64,000 bases of DNA from Streptomyces sp. 378 (lineage in GTDB: Bacteria; Actinomycetota; Actinomycetes; Streptomycetales; Streptomycetaceae): NCBI RefSeq assembly GCF_030124145.1, contig NZ_JASKMS010000021.1:104042-168041 (forward strand). The letters are read 5' to 3'. Each line of letters starts with the position of its first letter. The stretch's first letter is position 1. The notes beneath the pieces were generated by a model. It saw only the letters and a program-made list of their open reading frames with translations, was not told the DNA's origin and did no database searches. This document shows, in pieces, positions 41,083 through 48,574 of this stretch. The translations under genes were made by a program, and so were the position numbers.

Positions 41083-41456
41083 GGCTGCATTCCTCTCAAG
41101 GACCTGCGGAATAAAAGTCCGTACCAAGGGGTATGCCGACCCGGCGGCCTCGCGCATACGAAGAAAGGCGTGTGGGGACACGCCGACACGGCACACCTTT
41201 GCACAAGTCAGGGACCAGGAACAAGTGATGTCACGGTTTCGTGCATTGCGTGCCAGGCCAGCGCCTTTTGACAAAGTGTCAATCAGTCGAGGGAAAATCT
41301 TTTCCGTACGGTCCGCTTCCTTTAGCGGCTCACATTTTGTCCGTTTCCGGAAGCCGGGCCGGAAACCATTGGGATGGGCCCCGCACAGCAGCTCACACCG
41401 TCGGCCGCCTTTCCGCGCCGCCCTTTCGGCACCTCCCGCGGAACCATTAGCGGCGC
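41083..41456. other. AT-richer intergenic region upstream of the large ricin/sigma-like gene
   Basis: No gene is supported in these 374 bp. The region has unusually low GC for this chromosome around 41230-41370 and should hold the promoter for the minus-strand gene starting at 41082 and the end of the AraC gene. It contains the inverted repeat at 41268-41282. Confidence 0.45.
41268..41282. promoter_or_regulatory. Inverted repeat TTGACA-AAG-TGTCAA
   Basis: A perfect 6-bp inverted repeat with a 3-nt centre, about 186 bp upstream of the ricin/sigma-like gene at 41082. A partial copy (TTGACA-GAA-AGTCAG) lies upstream of the paralogue at 25791-25805. It could be a regulator site or contain a -35-like element. 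Confidence 0.35.
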
Positions 41457-42389
41457 TCAGCCGGGCGGGCCGCCGTGCGTCTGGCGGTACGCCCCGGGAG
41501 GTGCACCGTAGCGCTCGCGAAAGGCGCGGTTGAAGTGGAAGGGACTGGCGAAACCCGAGGCCGCGCCGACGCGTTGCACGGGCAGATCGGTGTTCTCCAG
41601 CAGCCGGGCGGCGTGGCGCAGCCGCGCCTCGCGCAGGGCACGCATGGGTGGCCGGCCGAGCTGCCGGCTGAACAGATGGGCGAACCGGGACGGCGACAGA
41701 GCGACCTCTCGGGCGAGCGAACGGACGGTGTGCGGGGCGCCCGGGTCGGCGTCGATCAGCTCCTGGGCGCGGCGGATCCGTGCGTCGAGTCCCGGCCGGG
41801 GTGCCGCCGGCCGGGCACCGGCGGTGGTGAGGAGGACGATCTCCTCCAGTGCGCTCAGGGCCAGTTCGCGCGCCGCGCTGCCGTGGGCCACGGCGACCTG
41901 CCCGTCCGGTGACGTCGCATCGGGCGGTGCTCCGGTGCCGGTCCAGCGGGCGTCGGCGTGCATCCGCCGGAACGCCGTCCCGACGCGGCCGTGCACCCCG
42001 GCCGGAGCGGAGGTGACCGCGTACACCCCGTCGCCGGTGTCGTACGGCCGCAGCCACGCGGTCCAGGACGGGCGGGCCTGGCAGTGCGCCCACCAGAACC
42101 GCCAGTTGCGGGCCCCGGCCTCGACCCCGTAGCCGTGCGGGACGCCCGGCGCGAGCACGACCAGGTCCCCCGCGCCGGCCGAGGTCCGCACACCGCCCTG
42201 CCACAGGTGCCCCCGGCCTCCGGTGGTCCAGGTGAAGAGCCAGCTCGGGGAGCCGTGCGGCCGGGTGACGCCGTAGCCCGGCGCCTGGTCGAAGTGTCCG
42301 ACCACGACCAGCCCGGGCGGCGGAGCCGGGTCCCCGGCACCGTTGGCGTCTCCCAGCTCAGCGGTGTCGGGCAATCGGTCAGCACGCAC
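41457..42389 (-). CDS. AraC-family transcriptional regulator
   Basis: A 310-aa regulator with an N-terminal cupin-type ligand-binding half (about 25-170; VRTSAGAGDLVVLAPGVPHG) and a C-terminal double helix-turn-helix (about 210-305; VRSLAREVALSPSRFAHLFS and VQRVGAASGFASPFHFNRAF). I chose the GTG at 42389 because AGGAGG is 6 nt upstream; the ATG two codons earlier (42395) directly abuts that element. It is divergent from the phytanoyl-CoA dioxygenase-like gene at 42459 with about 70 bp between them, so it most likely controls that gene. This mirrors the common AraC/PhyH pairing in actinomycetes. Confidence 0.92.
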   Translation of the reverse strand: MRADRLPDTAELGDANGAGDPAPPPGLVVVGHFDQAPGYGVTRPHGSPSWLFTWTTGGRGHLWQGGVRTSAGAGDLVVLAPGVPHGYGVEAGARNWRFWWAHCQARPSWTAWLRPYDTGDGVYAVTSAPAGVHGRVGTAFRRMHADARWTGTGAPPDATSPDGQVAVAHGSAARELALSALEEIVLLTTAGARPAAPRPGLDARIRRAQELIDADPGAPHTVRSLAREVALSPSRFAHLFSRQLGRPPMRALREARLRHAARLLENTDLPVQRVGAASGFASPFHFNRAFRERYGAPPGAYRQTHGGPPG

Positions 42390-42458
42390 GGGCATCCTCC
42401 TCGGCGGCCGGGCGGCCTAGCGTTCCGGACCGAGGACACCGAACCGAGGAGTGTGTTC

Positions 42459-43301
42459 ATGACAGTCACGGGCCATGGCGCCATCGGCGCTTCCATCCTG
42501 GACCCCGCCGGGCTCCGGCGGTACCGGGAGGGTTTCGAGGAGGACGGTTTCACGGTGGTACGCGGACTCTTCGGGGGTGACGAGATCGATCGGCTGTGCG
42601 GCGAGTTCGCGGCCCTGCGGGCGGCCGGCCCGGTCCCCGGGCACTTCGAGCCGCGCGCGGCGGACACGCCGGGCGCCGACCCGCTGCACGTGTGGCCCCG
42701 GGTGATGCATCCGCACGAGATCAACGACCTCGCGCGCGCGGTCCTGCTGGACGCCCGGCTGCGGACGGTCCTCGAGGCACTTGTCGGGGAGGAGGTGCTG
42801 GCCGCGCAGAGCATGTTCTACTTCAAGCCGCCGGGGGCCCGGGGACAGGCGCTGCACCAGGACAACTTCTATCTGCGGGTGGAGCCGGGTACGTGCGTGG
42901 CGGCATGGGTGGCCTGCGATGTGATCGACCGGGAGAACGGCGGTCTGGAGGTCGTGCCCGGCACGCATCTGATGGACCTGTTCTGCCCCGAGCTCGCCGA
43001 CTCGGAGGTGTCCTTCGCCCGGGAGTACGTTCCGCCGCCGGCCGGCCTGGCGCCGGTGCCGGTGGACATGGCGCCGGGGGACGTCCTGTTCTTCAACGGG
43101 AGCCTGGTGCACGGGTCGCAGCCGAACCGGGCGGCCGAGCGGTTCCGACGGTCCTTCATCGGGCACTACGTGGGACGGTCGGCGGAGCGGATCGGACGGT
43201 TCTACCGGACGCTGGCGATGAGCGGCGCGAGGGTGGAACTGGCGGAGAGCGAGGGGGCGGGTCCCTGCGGAACGGAGTTCGCGCCGCAGGGGCCGCACTG
43301 A
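42459..43301 (+). CDS. Phytanoyl-CoA dioxygenase (PhyH) family Fe(II)/2-oxoglutarate oxygenase
   Basis: A 280-aa double-stranded beta-helix oxygenase. Iron ligands are His and Asp of LHQDNFYL (about 136-142) and a distal His in GSLVHGSQPN; the 2-oxoglutarate-binding Arg is in ERFRRSFIGHY. These enzymes hydroxylate small substrates, acyl chains or sugars in the cytoplasm; the substrate cannot be told. The ATG at 42459 follows a CGAGGAG site. It is divergent from the AraC gene, its probable regulator. Downstream is a convergent aldo/keto reductase remnant. Confidence 0.92.
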   Translation: MTVTGHGAIGASILDPAGLRRYREGFEEDGFTVVRGLFGGDEIDRLCGEFAALRAAGPVPGHFEPRAADTPGADPLHVWPRVMHPHEINDLARAVLLDARLRTVLEALVGEEVLAAQSMFYFKPPGARGQALHQDNFYLRVEPGTCVAAWVACDVIDRENGGLEVVPGTHLMDLFCPELADSEVSFAREYVPPPAGLAPVPVDMAPGDVLFFNGSLVHGSQPNRAAERFRRSFIGHYVGRSAERIGRFYRTLAMSGARVELAESEGAGPCGTEFAPQGPH

Positions 43302-43317
43302 TCTGCGACGACCCCGC

Positions 43318-43447
43318 TCAGTGCCCGGCGATGGGGGTGTGGGCCGTACGGGCTCCGCAGTTCCTCCAGCTCCTTGTCGCTCAGCCCGATCTCCACGGCG
43401 GCCACCGCGTCGTCCAGGCCCGTGGAACCGAGCTGCACGTACTGCAT
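43318..43447 (-). pseudogene. Aldo/keto reductase remnant with large internal deletion
   Basis: The frame begins MQYVQLGSTGL, the usual first residues of an NADPH-dependent aldo/keto reductase, and jumps directly to DDAVAAVEIGLSDKELEELR, followed by SPYGPHP. Those are the last residues of the same family, as in LDDAVAAVEIxLSDKEL...PYxPHPxxGH. About 280 central residues are therefore missing. At the end the frame runs on, but removing one C from the run coding PHP restores P-I-A-G-H-stop at 43318, the typical end of the family. A large deletion plus a 1-nt insertion make this a dead gene. The alignment is from memory of the family. Confidence 0.75.
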
Positions 43448-43509
43448 CGTTGCTGCTCCTGCCGTCGGGAGGGTTCCACGGCGAGCGTACGTGTTCGTGT
43501 GTGCTCGAA

Positions 43510-43542
43510 GACGCGGCCCGTCAGGCCGCCTGACGGGGCGTC
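43510..43542 (-). terminator. Hairpin terminator downstream of the flavoprotein gene
   Basis: CCCGTCAGG and CCTGACGGG form a 9-bp stem with a 3-nt loop, extended by flanking GACGC/GCGTC. It lies 45 nt after the stop of the minus-strand flavoprotein gene at 43587. Confidence 0.6.
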
Positions 43543-43586
43543 ATCACCGTTGTGTCCGGGGGCCGGTGGGCGAGCGGGCCCGGCCG

Positions 43587-44126
43587 TCAGCCGCGTGCGA
43601 TCAGGTCCAAGGCCCGTTCCCACCCGAACTCCGGACGCCCGCCGCCCTGTCCCGGCTCTCCCGTGTACGGCTCGCCGAACCGCACGCCCATCCCGCCCAG
43701 TCGTTCGAGGCTGTCCCGGTAGGCGGGGTGGGTGGCCAGGGTGTCGGCCACGCACGGCAGGACGGCGATCGGCACGCCGAGGCCCGCGACCTCGCACAGG
43801 GTGCCCAGGGCGAGGGTGTCGGCGATGCCGGCCGCCCACTTGTTGACGGTGTTGAAGGTGGCGGGCGCGACCACCACGGCGTCGGGCGCCGGGAACGGGC
43901 GCGGCGCGCCGGGGGTACGCCAGGCGGAGCGGATCGGGCGGCCCGTCCGCGCCTCGACGGCGGCGGTGTCGAAGAAGCCGTTCATGGCGACGGGTGTCGC
44001 GATGACGCCCACCTCCCAGTCCCGTTCCTGCGCGGCGGTGATCAGTTCGCCGACGTCGGTGGCGACGCCGGCGGCGCAGACGACGACGTAGAGGAAGGGC
44101 TTTCGGGCGGCGGCCTGTTCGGTCAT
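43587..44126 (-). CDS. Flavoprotein of the HFCD (PPC decarboxylase-like) family
   Basis: A 179-aa FMN-binding protein of the homo-oligomeric flavin-containing Cys decarboxylase family (Dfp/EpiD fold). It has the N-terminal LYVVVCAAGVATDVGELI loop, ATPVAMNGFF and VVVAPATFNTVNKWAAGIAD, the P-A-T-x-N-T-x-x-K-x-A-x-G-I-x-D motif that binds FMN. Such small stand-alone members are common in Streptomyces and have no assigned substrate. Start ATG at 44126. It follows the DUF1348 gene after 28 nt on the same strand, so both are probably under the TetR-type regulator at 44705. Confidence 0.88.
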   Translation of the reverse strand: MTEQAAARKPFLYVVVCAAGVATDVGELITAAQERDWEVGVIATPVAMNGFFDTAAVEARTGRPIRSAWRTPGAPRPFPAPDAVVVAPATFNTVNKWAAGIADTLALGTLCEVAGLGVPIAVLPCVADTLATHPAYRDSLERLGGMGVRFGEPYTGEPGQGGGRPEFGWERALDLIARG

Positions 44127-44154
44127 CCCGGAGACCCTAGCGACTCCCCCGGGT

Positions 44155-44613
44155 TCACCGGAGGGGGAACATGTCTCCCCGTTCGGCCTGCGGCCGGGGA
44201 CCGTGGATGCGGCGCTCGCTCTCCTCGATCGGCACGTCGTCGATGCTCGCCTCCCGGCGGGCCATCAGGCCGTGCTCGTCGAACTCCCACAGTTCGTTGC
44301 CGTAGGAGCGCCACCACTGCCCGTCGGTGTCGCGGCACTCGTACTGGAAGCGAACGGCGATGCGGTTGCCGTCGAAGGCCCACAGGTCCTTGCGCAGCGC
44401 GTACTCCTGCTCGCGTTCCCACTTGCGGGTCAGGAAGGCGACGATCTCGGCGCGGCCGGTGACGAAGGTGTCGCGGTTGCGCCAGACGGAATCCGGAGCG
44501 TAGGCGAGGGAGACCTTGTGCGGGTCACGGGTGTTCCAGGCGTCCTCGGCGGCCTGGACCTTCTGTGCGGCGCTCTCGCGGGTGAAGGGCGGCAGCGGCG
44601 GGCGGTCGGTCAT
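44155..44613 (-). CDS. DUF1348 (NTF2/SnoaL-like) protein
   Basis: A 152-aa cystatin/NTF2-fold protein of the DUF1348 family. Conserved features: AQKVQAAEDAWNTRDPHKVS, YAPDSVWRNRDTFVTGRAEI and RFQYECRDTDGQWWRSYGNE, with Trp/Arg-rich sheet. Function unknown; the fold binds small hydrophobic molecules and may be a non-catalytic pocket or isomerase-like. ATG at 44613 behind GGGAGGAACC. It is divergent from a TetR gene (start 44705), with two matching palindromes in between, so it is the likely regulated target. Confidence 0.9.
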   Translation of the reverse strand: MTDRPPLPPFTRESAAQKVQAAEDAWNTRDPHKVSLAYAPDSVWRNRDTFVTGRAEIVAFLTRKWEREQEYALRKDLWAFDGNRIAVRFQYECRDTDGQWWRSYGNELWEFDEHGLMARREASIDDVPIEESERRIHGPRPQAERGDMFPLR

Positions 44614-44634
44614 GGTTCCTCCCGGTCAGCGAGG

Positions 44635-44650
44635 GAGAACCAGCGTTCTC
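44635..44650. promoter_or_regulatory. TetR-type operator 1 (GAGAAC-N4-GTTCTC)
   Basis: GAGAACCAGCGTTCTC, perfect 6-bp arms; 22 nt before the DUF1348 start. Matches operator 2. Confidence 0.75.
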
Positions 44651-44669
44651 CAGATGGCTGCTACGGTAG

Positions 44670-44685
44670 GAGAACGCTCGTTCTC
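44670..44685. promoter_or_regulatory. TetR-type operator 2 (GAGAACG-CT-CGTTCTC)
   Basis: GAGAACGCTCGTTCTC, perfect 7-bp arms around CT; 20 nt before the TetR gene start. It is 35 bp centre to centre from operator 1. Confidence 0.75.
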
Positions 44686-44704
44686 GCGTCAAGGAGGGAC
44701 GTCC

Positions 44705-45256
44705 ATGGACAGAGCGTTGGCCCGGGAGCGGGTGCTGGACGCCGCCGAGGAACTGTTCTACGGACGGGGTGTGCGGTCGGTCGGCATGGACGAGGTGCGC
44801 GGCGCCTCCGGCGTCTCGCTCAAGCGGCTCTACCAGTTGTTCCCGGCCAAGGAACAACTCGTGGAGGCGTACCTGGAACGGCGCGACGCGCGCTGGCGCG
44901 GGCAGCTGGCCGCCTACGTCGAGCGGCACGAGGAGCCCCGGGCGCGGATCCTGGCCGTCTTCGACTGGCTCGGCGAGTGGTTCGGCGAGCCGGGCTTCCG
45001 CGGTTGCGCCTGGATCAACGCGTACGGCGAGCTGGGCGCCACGTCGGCGGGCGTGGCCGCCCAGGTCCGCGCTCACAAGCGGGCGTTCCGGGAATACCTC
45101 GGCTCGCTCGTGTCGGACGCGGGGCTGCCCGGCGCGGCGGCCGGGCAGCTGTTCCTGCTGGCCGAGGGTGCCATGGTCACGGCGGGTGTCACCAGGAGCG
45201 CCGAGCCCGCGGCAGAGGCGCGCGAGGCGGCCCGGCGACTCCTGGACGCCGTGTGA
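44705..45256 (+). CDS. TetR-family repressor
   Basis: A 183-aa regulator. The N-terminal HTH (about 8-50) reads RVLDAAEELFYGRGVRSVGM, then VRGASGVSLKRLYQLFPAKE; the C-terminal helices form the ligand-binding and dimer domain (GCAWINAYGELGATSAG). The ATG at 44705 is the start, although the frame is open upstream to 44516. Divergent from the DUF1348-flavoprotein pair. The two GAGAAC/GTTCTC palindromes in the gap are very likely its binding sites, giving negative autoregulation. Convergent end with the ferredoxin gene only 9 bp away. Ligand unknown. Confidence 0.92.
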   Translation: MDRALARERVLDAAEELFYGRGVRSVGMDEVRGASGVSLKRLYQLFPAKEQLVEAYLERRDARWRGQLAAYVERHEEPRARILAVFDWLGEWFGEPGFRGCAWINAYGELGATSAGVAAQVRAHKRAFREYLGSLVSDAGLPGAAAGQLFLLAEGAMVTAGVTRSAEPAAEAREAARRLLDAV

Positions 45257-45265
45257 CGTCCGGCC

Positions 45266-45463
45266 TCAGGTCGCCGTCCCGGACACGGTGATGGCGCCGA
45301 CCGGGCAGGCGCGGGCCGCCTCCCGCAGCAGCGGGCTGCCGCTGTCCTCCCCGCCCGGCAGCAGGGCGCTGTAGCCGTCGTCGTCCTGGGTGAACACGTC
45401 CGGGGCGGTCATAGCGCACTGCCCCGCGCCGATGCAGACGTCCTTGTCGATGCCGATGCGCAT
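45266..45463 (-). CDS. 3Fe-4S-type ferredoxin, P450 partner
   Basis: A 65-aa ferredoxin. Cluster ligands are Cys10 and Cys16 (CIGAGQC, C-x5-C) and a distal Cys52-Pro (ACPVGAI); the missing fourth Cys at the position of the 4Fe-4S pattern points to a 3Fe-4S cluster, as in the SoyB-type ferredoxins of Streptomyces. It donates electrons to the P450 encoded 13 nt upstream on the same strand; no reductase gene is near. Start ATG at 45463 behind AGAGGC. Confidence 0.92.
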   Translation of the reverse strand: MRIGIDKDVCIGAGQCAMTAPDVFTQDDDGYSALLPGGEDSGSPLLREAARACPVGAITVSGTAT

Positions 45464-45476
45464 GTGCGGAAGCCTC

Positions 45477-46673
45477 TTACCAGGTCACGGGGAGTTCGAT
45501 CATCCCCTGGATCGTGTCGCCCGGCTTGAAGGGGATCTCCTCGGCCGGGGCGGCCAGGCGCAGGGTGGGAAGCCGGTCGAAGAGGCTGTGCAGGGCGATC
45601 TCCAGCTCGGCACGGGCGAGGTTCTGACCGAGGCACTGGTGGATGCCGAAGCCGAACGCGACGTGGTGACGGGCCGGGCGGCTCCAGTCGAGCCTGTCCG
45701 GCTCCGGGTAGACCGTCTCGTCACGGTTGATGACGGAGGTCGCGAAGACCACGCCCTCACCCTCACGGATGGTCGTCCCGGCCACCTCGATGTCCTCGAC
45801 GGCCAGGCGCAGCATGCCGTCCGCGATCGACAGCATCCGCATCAGCTCCTCGACCGCGGCGGGCAGCAGCCGCGGGTCGGCGCGCAGTTCGGCGAGCCGT
45901 TCGGGGTGCTGGAGCAGGGTGAAGGTGCCGAGCGAGATCATGTTGGCGGTCGTCTCGTGGCCCGCGACCAGCAGGATGAGTGCCATGGCGATCAGGCCCT
46001 CGCGGTCCAGGCCGCCCGCGCGCGGCTGCCGGTGGACCAGATCGTCCAGCAGGCCGGTGCCGGGGTCCTGCCGCTTGCGGTCGATCAGCTCGCCGAAGTA
46101 CGTCTCCAGCCGGTCCCGGGCGTCGAGGACGTCGGCGGTCTCCGGGCCGCGCAGCAGCCGTCGCGACTGGGCCTCGAAGAAGTCGTGGTCGGTGTACGGG
46201 ACGCCGAGCAGGGCGCAGATCACCATGGACGGCACCGGCAGCGCGAAGGCGCTCACCAGGTCCGCGGGCGGGCCCTCGGCGATCATCGCGTCGAGCCGTT
46301 CGTCCACGATCTGCTGGATACGTGGCCGGAGTTCGACGGCCCGCTTGAGGGTGAAGTCCCCGACGACCATCCGCCGCTGGGCACGGTGCTCGGGATCGTC
46401 GACGCCCAGCAGGGCGGTTCTGCGGTTGCGGATCCCGGCGAAGCGCTGGGTGGGGGCGGGGAAGCCGGGCCGGTCGCGGTTGGACGAAAGGCGCGGGTCG
46501 GCCAGCAGCGCGCGGGCGGTGGCGTGCCCGGTGACGAGCCAGGCCTCACTGCCGTCGAAGAGGGTGATGCGGGTCAGAGGGCGCTCGGCGCGCAGTGCGT
46601 CGTAGGCGGCGGGAGGGTGGTAGGGGCAGGTCCGGCTCTGAGGGAAGGCGACGGGTGCGGTCGTGTCCGTCAT
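45477..46673 (-). CDS. Cytochrome P450, CYP105-like
   Basis: A 398-aa soluble P450 monooxygenase. I-helix LLVAGHETTANMI, K-helix EELMR (the ExxR pair), and haem loop FGFGIHQCLGQNLARAELE with the axial Cys. The N-terminal part (RTCPYHPPAAYDALRAERPL) and the LPVPSMVICALLGVPYTD segment are typical of the CYP105 group, which hydroxylates many xenobiotics and secondary metabolites. ATG at 46673 has GAGG 5 nt upstream; the frame continues to 46730 without support. It forms an operon with the 3Fe-4S ferredoxin. The 70-bp repeat block lies just upstream. Confidence 0.93.
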   Translation of the reverse strand: MTDTTAPVAFPQSRTCPYHPPAAYDALRAERPLTRITLFDGSEAWLVTGHATARALLADPRLSSNRDRPGFPAPTQRFAGIRNRRTALLGVDDPEHRAQRRMVVGDFTLKRAVELRPRIQQIVDERLDAMIAEGPPADLVSAFALPVPSMVICALLGVPYTDHDFFEAQSRRLLRGPETADVLDARDRLETYFGELIDRKRQDPGTGLLDDLVHRQPRAGGLDREGLIAMALILLVAGHETTANMISLGTFTLLQHPERLAELRADPRLLPAAVEELMRMLSIADGMLRLAVEDIEVAGTTIREGEGVVFATSVINRDETVYPEPDRLDWSRPARHHVAFGFGIHQCLGQNLARAELEIALHSLFDRLPTLRLAAPAEEIPFKPGDTIQGMIELPVTW

Positions 46674-46790
46674 GAAGACCTCGCAGACGAGTAGTGCGTC
46701 GTGCCGATCTTCATTAGATGCCCCAGGCACCTATGAGGCGACGCGAAGTTCGGCCAGATCGGTCGCGGCGTCAACATGGCCGGGGAGTGC

Positions 46791-47140
46791 CGTCTTCCCG
46801 TTCGAACCGGCCGGGCTGTGCCCCTGTCGCGGGATCGGTGCCCCGGCCCGGGCGCGGACGCGGCGACCATTCGAACCGTCCGAGGCTGTGCCCCCGTCAC
46901 CGGATCGATGTCCCGGCCCGGGCGCGGACGCGGCGACCATTCGAACCGTCCGAGGCTGTGCCCCCGTCACCGGATCGATGTCCCGGCCCGGGCGCGGACG
47001 CGGCGACCATTCGAACCGTCCGAGGCTGTGCCCCCGTCACCGGATCGATGTCCCGGCCCGGGCGCGGACGCGGCGACCATTCGAACCGTCCGAGGCTGTG
47101 CCCCCGTCACCGGATCGATGTCCCGGCCCGGGCGCGGGCA
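46791..47140. repeat. Five tandem 70-bp repeats (four nearly identical) between the P450 and LysE genes
   Basis: Units begin at 46861, 46931, 47001 and 47071 (cggcgaccattcgaaccgtc...). The first three are identical and the fourth differs only in its last few bases; a diverged unit occupies 46791-46860. Because 70 is not a multiple of three, stop-free frames appear in several phases, but they show no protein-like conservation, so the block is best read as non-coding. Each unit holds the palindromes TTCGAA and ATCGAT and a CCCGGCCCGGG cluster. It lies upstream of both the divergent P450-ferredoxin operon and the LysE-type gene, so it could carry repeated binding sites. Confidence 0.9.
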
Positions 47141-47301
47141 CGGCGACGCCGATGCGAAAACCGGTTGTCGGTGCGGCGGGCCAGGCCTCAGGATCCGGCC
47201 ATGCCTACGTTCACCGTTCTCCCGCCGTTGTCCGCCGCCGCTTCCGCCGCGCGCCGACAGCAGCGGTCCGGCCGCCGGGGAGGACCGACGCCGCCCCGGT
47301 C

Positions 47302-47934
47302 ATGACCGCCGCACTCGTCGCGGGGCTGCTCGCCGGGTACGGCATCGCCGTACCCGTGGGTGCCGTCGGGGCCTACCTCGTGTCCCTCACCGCCCGCACC
47401 TCCCTGCGCACCGGTGTCTGCGCCGCGCTCGGTGTCGCCACCGCTGACGGGCTCTACGCCCTCGCCGCCACCCTGGGCGGCACGGCCCTGGCATCCGCGC
47501 TGCGGCCGGTGCTCGGGCCGCTGCGGTGGGTCTGCGTGCTGGTGCTGCTCGCCCTGGCGGCATGGGGCGCGGTCACCGCGCTGCGTGCGTACCGCGGCCA
47601 CCGGCTCGCGACCCGCACCGCCCCCGCTCCCCCGGGCCCCGCCCGGGCCTATCTGGGCCTGTTGGGCATCACTCTCCTGAACCCCACCACGGTCATCTAC
47701 TTCGCGGCCCTGGTGCTCGGTTCCCAGGCCACGGGCCCCGCCGGTCCGCTGGCGCAGGGCGTGTTCGTGCTGGCCGCCTTCGCCGCCTCCGCGAGCTGGC
47801 AGGTGCTGCTGGCCGGAAGCGGGGCCCTGCTGGGCCGCGCGCTGACCGGCCATCGGGGCCGACTGGCGACGGCACTGGCGGCGAGCGCGGTGATGACCGC
47901 TCTGGCCGCGCGGATGGCGCTCGCGCCCGGGTGA
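47302..47934 (+). CDS. LysE/RhtB-family exporter
   Basis: A 210-aa membrane protein with about six helices, of the LysE amino-acid/homoserine-lactone efflux family. The N-terminal GIAVPVGAVGAYLVSLTART, with the Pro-x-Gly that is typical of the first helix, the LGVATADGLYALAATLGG segment and the central GLLGITLLNPTTVIYFAALV (N-P-x-T/A motif) identify it. Substrate unknown. The ATG at 47302 was chosen; the much longer frame upstream merely reads through the 70-bp repeats. Divergent from the P450 operon across the repeat block. Confidence 0.9.
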   Translation: MTAALVAGLLAGYGIAVPVGAVGAYLVSLTARTSLRTGVCAALGVATADGLYALAATLGGTALASALRPVLGPLRWVCVLVLLALAAWGAVTALRAYRGHRLATRTAPAPPGPARAYLGLLGITLLNPTTVIYFAALVLGSQATGPAGPLAQGVFVLAAFAASASWQVLLAGSGALLGRALTGHRGRLATALAASAVMTALAARMALAPG

Positions 47935-48037
47935 GGCTCCGTTTCCGGCCGGATCCACCGGGGCGGATGATTCCGGGCCGTACGGGTGTTGAAGACAGGT
48001 GGCAATGAGCCGCGGACGCGACGATGGGACGGATGTC

Positions 48038-48487
48038 ATGCCTCTCGAAGGCGAGTACGAACCCAGCCCGACGCAGTGGGTGCGCAAGCAGGTGGAGCTG
48101 TACGAGAGCTCCGGCGGTACGGAGGGGACGACACTGCAGGGCTCGAAGATGCCGGTCGTCATCCTGACCTCACGGGGCGCCAGGAGCGGCAAACTGCGCA
48201 AGACGCCGGTGATGCGCGTGGAGCACGAGGGGCGTTACGCCGCGGTGGCCTCCCTCGGCGGATCGCCGAAGCATCCCGTCTGGTACTTCAACCTGCGGGC
48301 CGACCCGCACGTGGAACTCCAGGACGGTCCGGTGAAGCGGGACATGACCGCCCGTGAGGTCACGGGCGAGGAGAAGGCGGCGTGGTGGGAGCGGGCCGTC
48401 GCGGCCTACCCGGCCTACGCCGACTACCAGAAGAAGACGGACCGGGACATCCCGGTGTTCGTCCTGGAGGCGGACGAGACCGGCTGA
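48038..48487 (+). CDS. Deazaflavin (F420)-dependent nitroreductase/quinone reductase family protein
   Basis: A 149-aa split-barrel protein of the Ddn/F420H2-dependent quinone reductase family. Signature pieces: YEPSPTQWVRKQVELYESSG, VVILTSRGARSGKLRKTPVM and ASLGGSPKHPVWYFNLRADP, which bind F420 phosphate and the substrate face. It would reduce quinones or nitro compounds with F420H2. The ATG at 48038 was preferred over one at 47999 because the family usually begins with M-P-L-E-G-E-Y; the ribosome site is weak either way. It follows the LysE gene by 103 nt and ends at a 12-bp hairpin. Confidence 0.9.
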   Translation: MPLEGEYEPSPTQWVRKQVELYESSGGTEGTTLQGSKMPVVILTSRGARSGKLRKTPVMRVEHEGRYAAVASLGGSPKHPVWYFNLRADPHVELQDGPVKRDMTAREVTGEEKAAWWERAVAAYPAYADYQKKTDRDIPVFVLEADETG

Positions 48488-48493
48488 CGCGGG

Positions 48494-48519
48494 GCCGGCT
48501 GCCCGTGCGGGCAGCCGGC
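48494..48519. terminator. Bidirectional hairpin terminator
   Basis: GCCGGCTGCCCG and CGGGCAGCCGGC, a 12-bp perfect stem with a very short loop, located between the convergent F420-dependent reductase and cation-efflux genes. Confidence 0.65.
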
Positions 48520-48574
48520 GGAAGAATCTTCCTCCCCCGGGTGTGTGAACCGGCACCGGCGGGGCACGCGAGAT

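Noticed and set aside
38410..42204. A 1264-aa version of the sigma-like/ricin protein
   Set aside because: Its first 374 residues run through the intergenic region and antisense to the AraC gene in a shadow frame; the GTG at 41082 has a good ribosome site.
46795..46825. tRNA-like T-arm (GTTCGAAC) in the first repeat copy
   Set aside because: The flanking bases do not form a T-stem and no acceptor, D or anticodon arms can be drawn.
46791..47140. CRISPR array
   Set aside because: The 70-bp units are directly adjacent with no unique spacers, and no cas genes are present.
46663..47301. A long open frame through the repeats, upstream of and in frame with the LysE-type gene
   Set aside because: A 70-bp unit shifts frame each copy, and the coding text is only repeat sequence; the LysE family starts at 47302.
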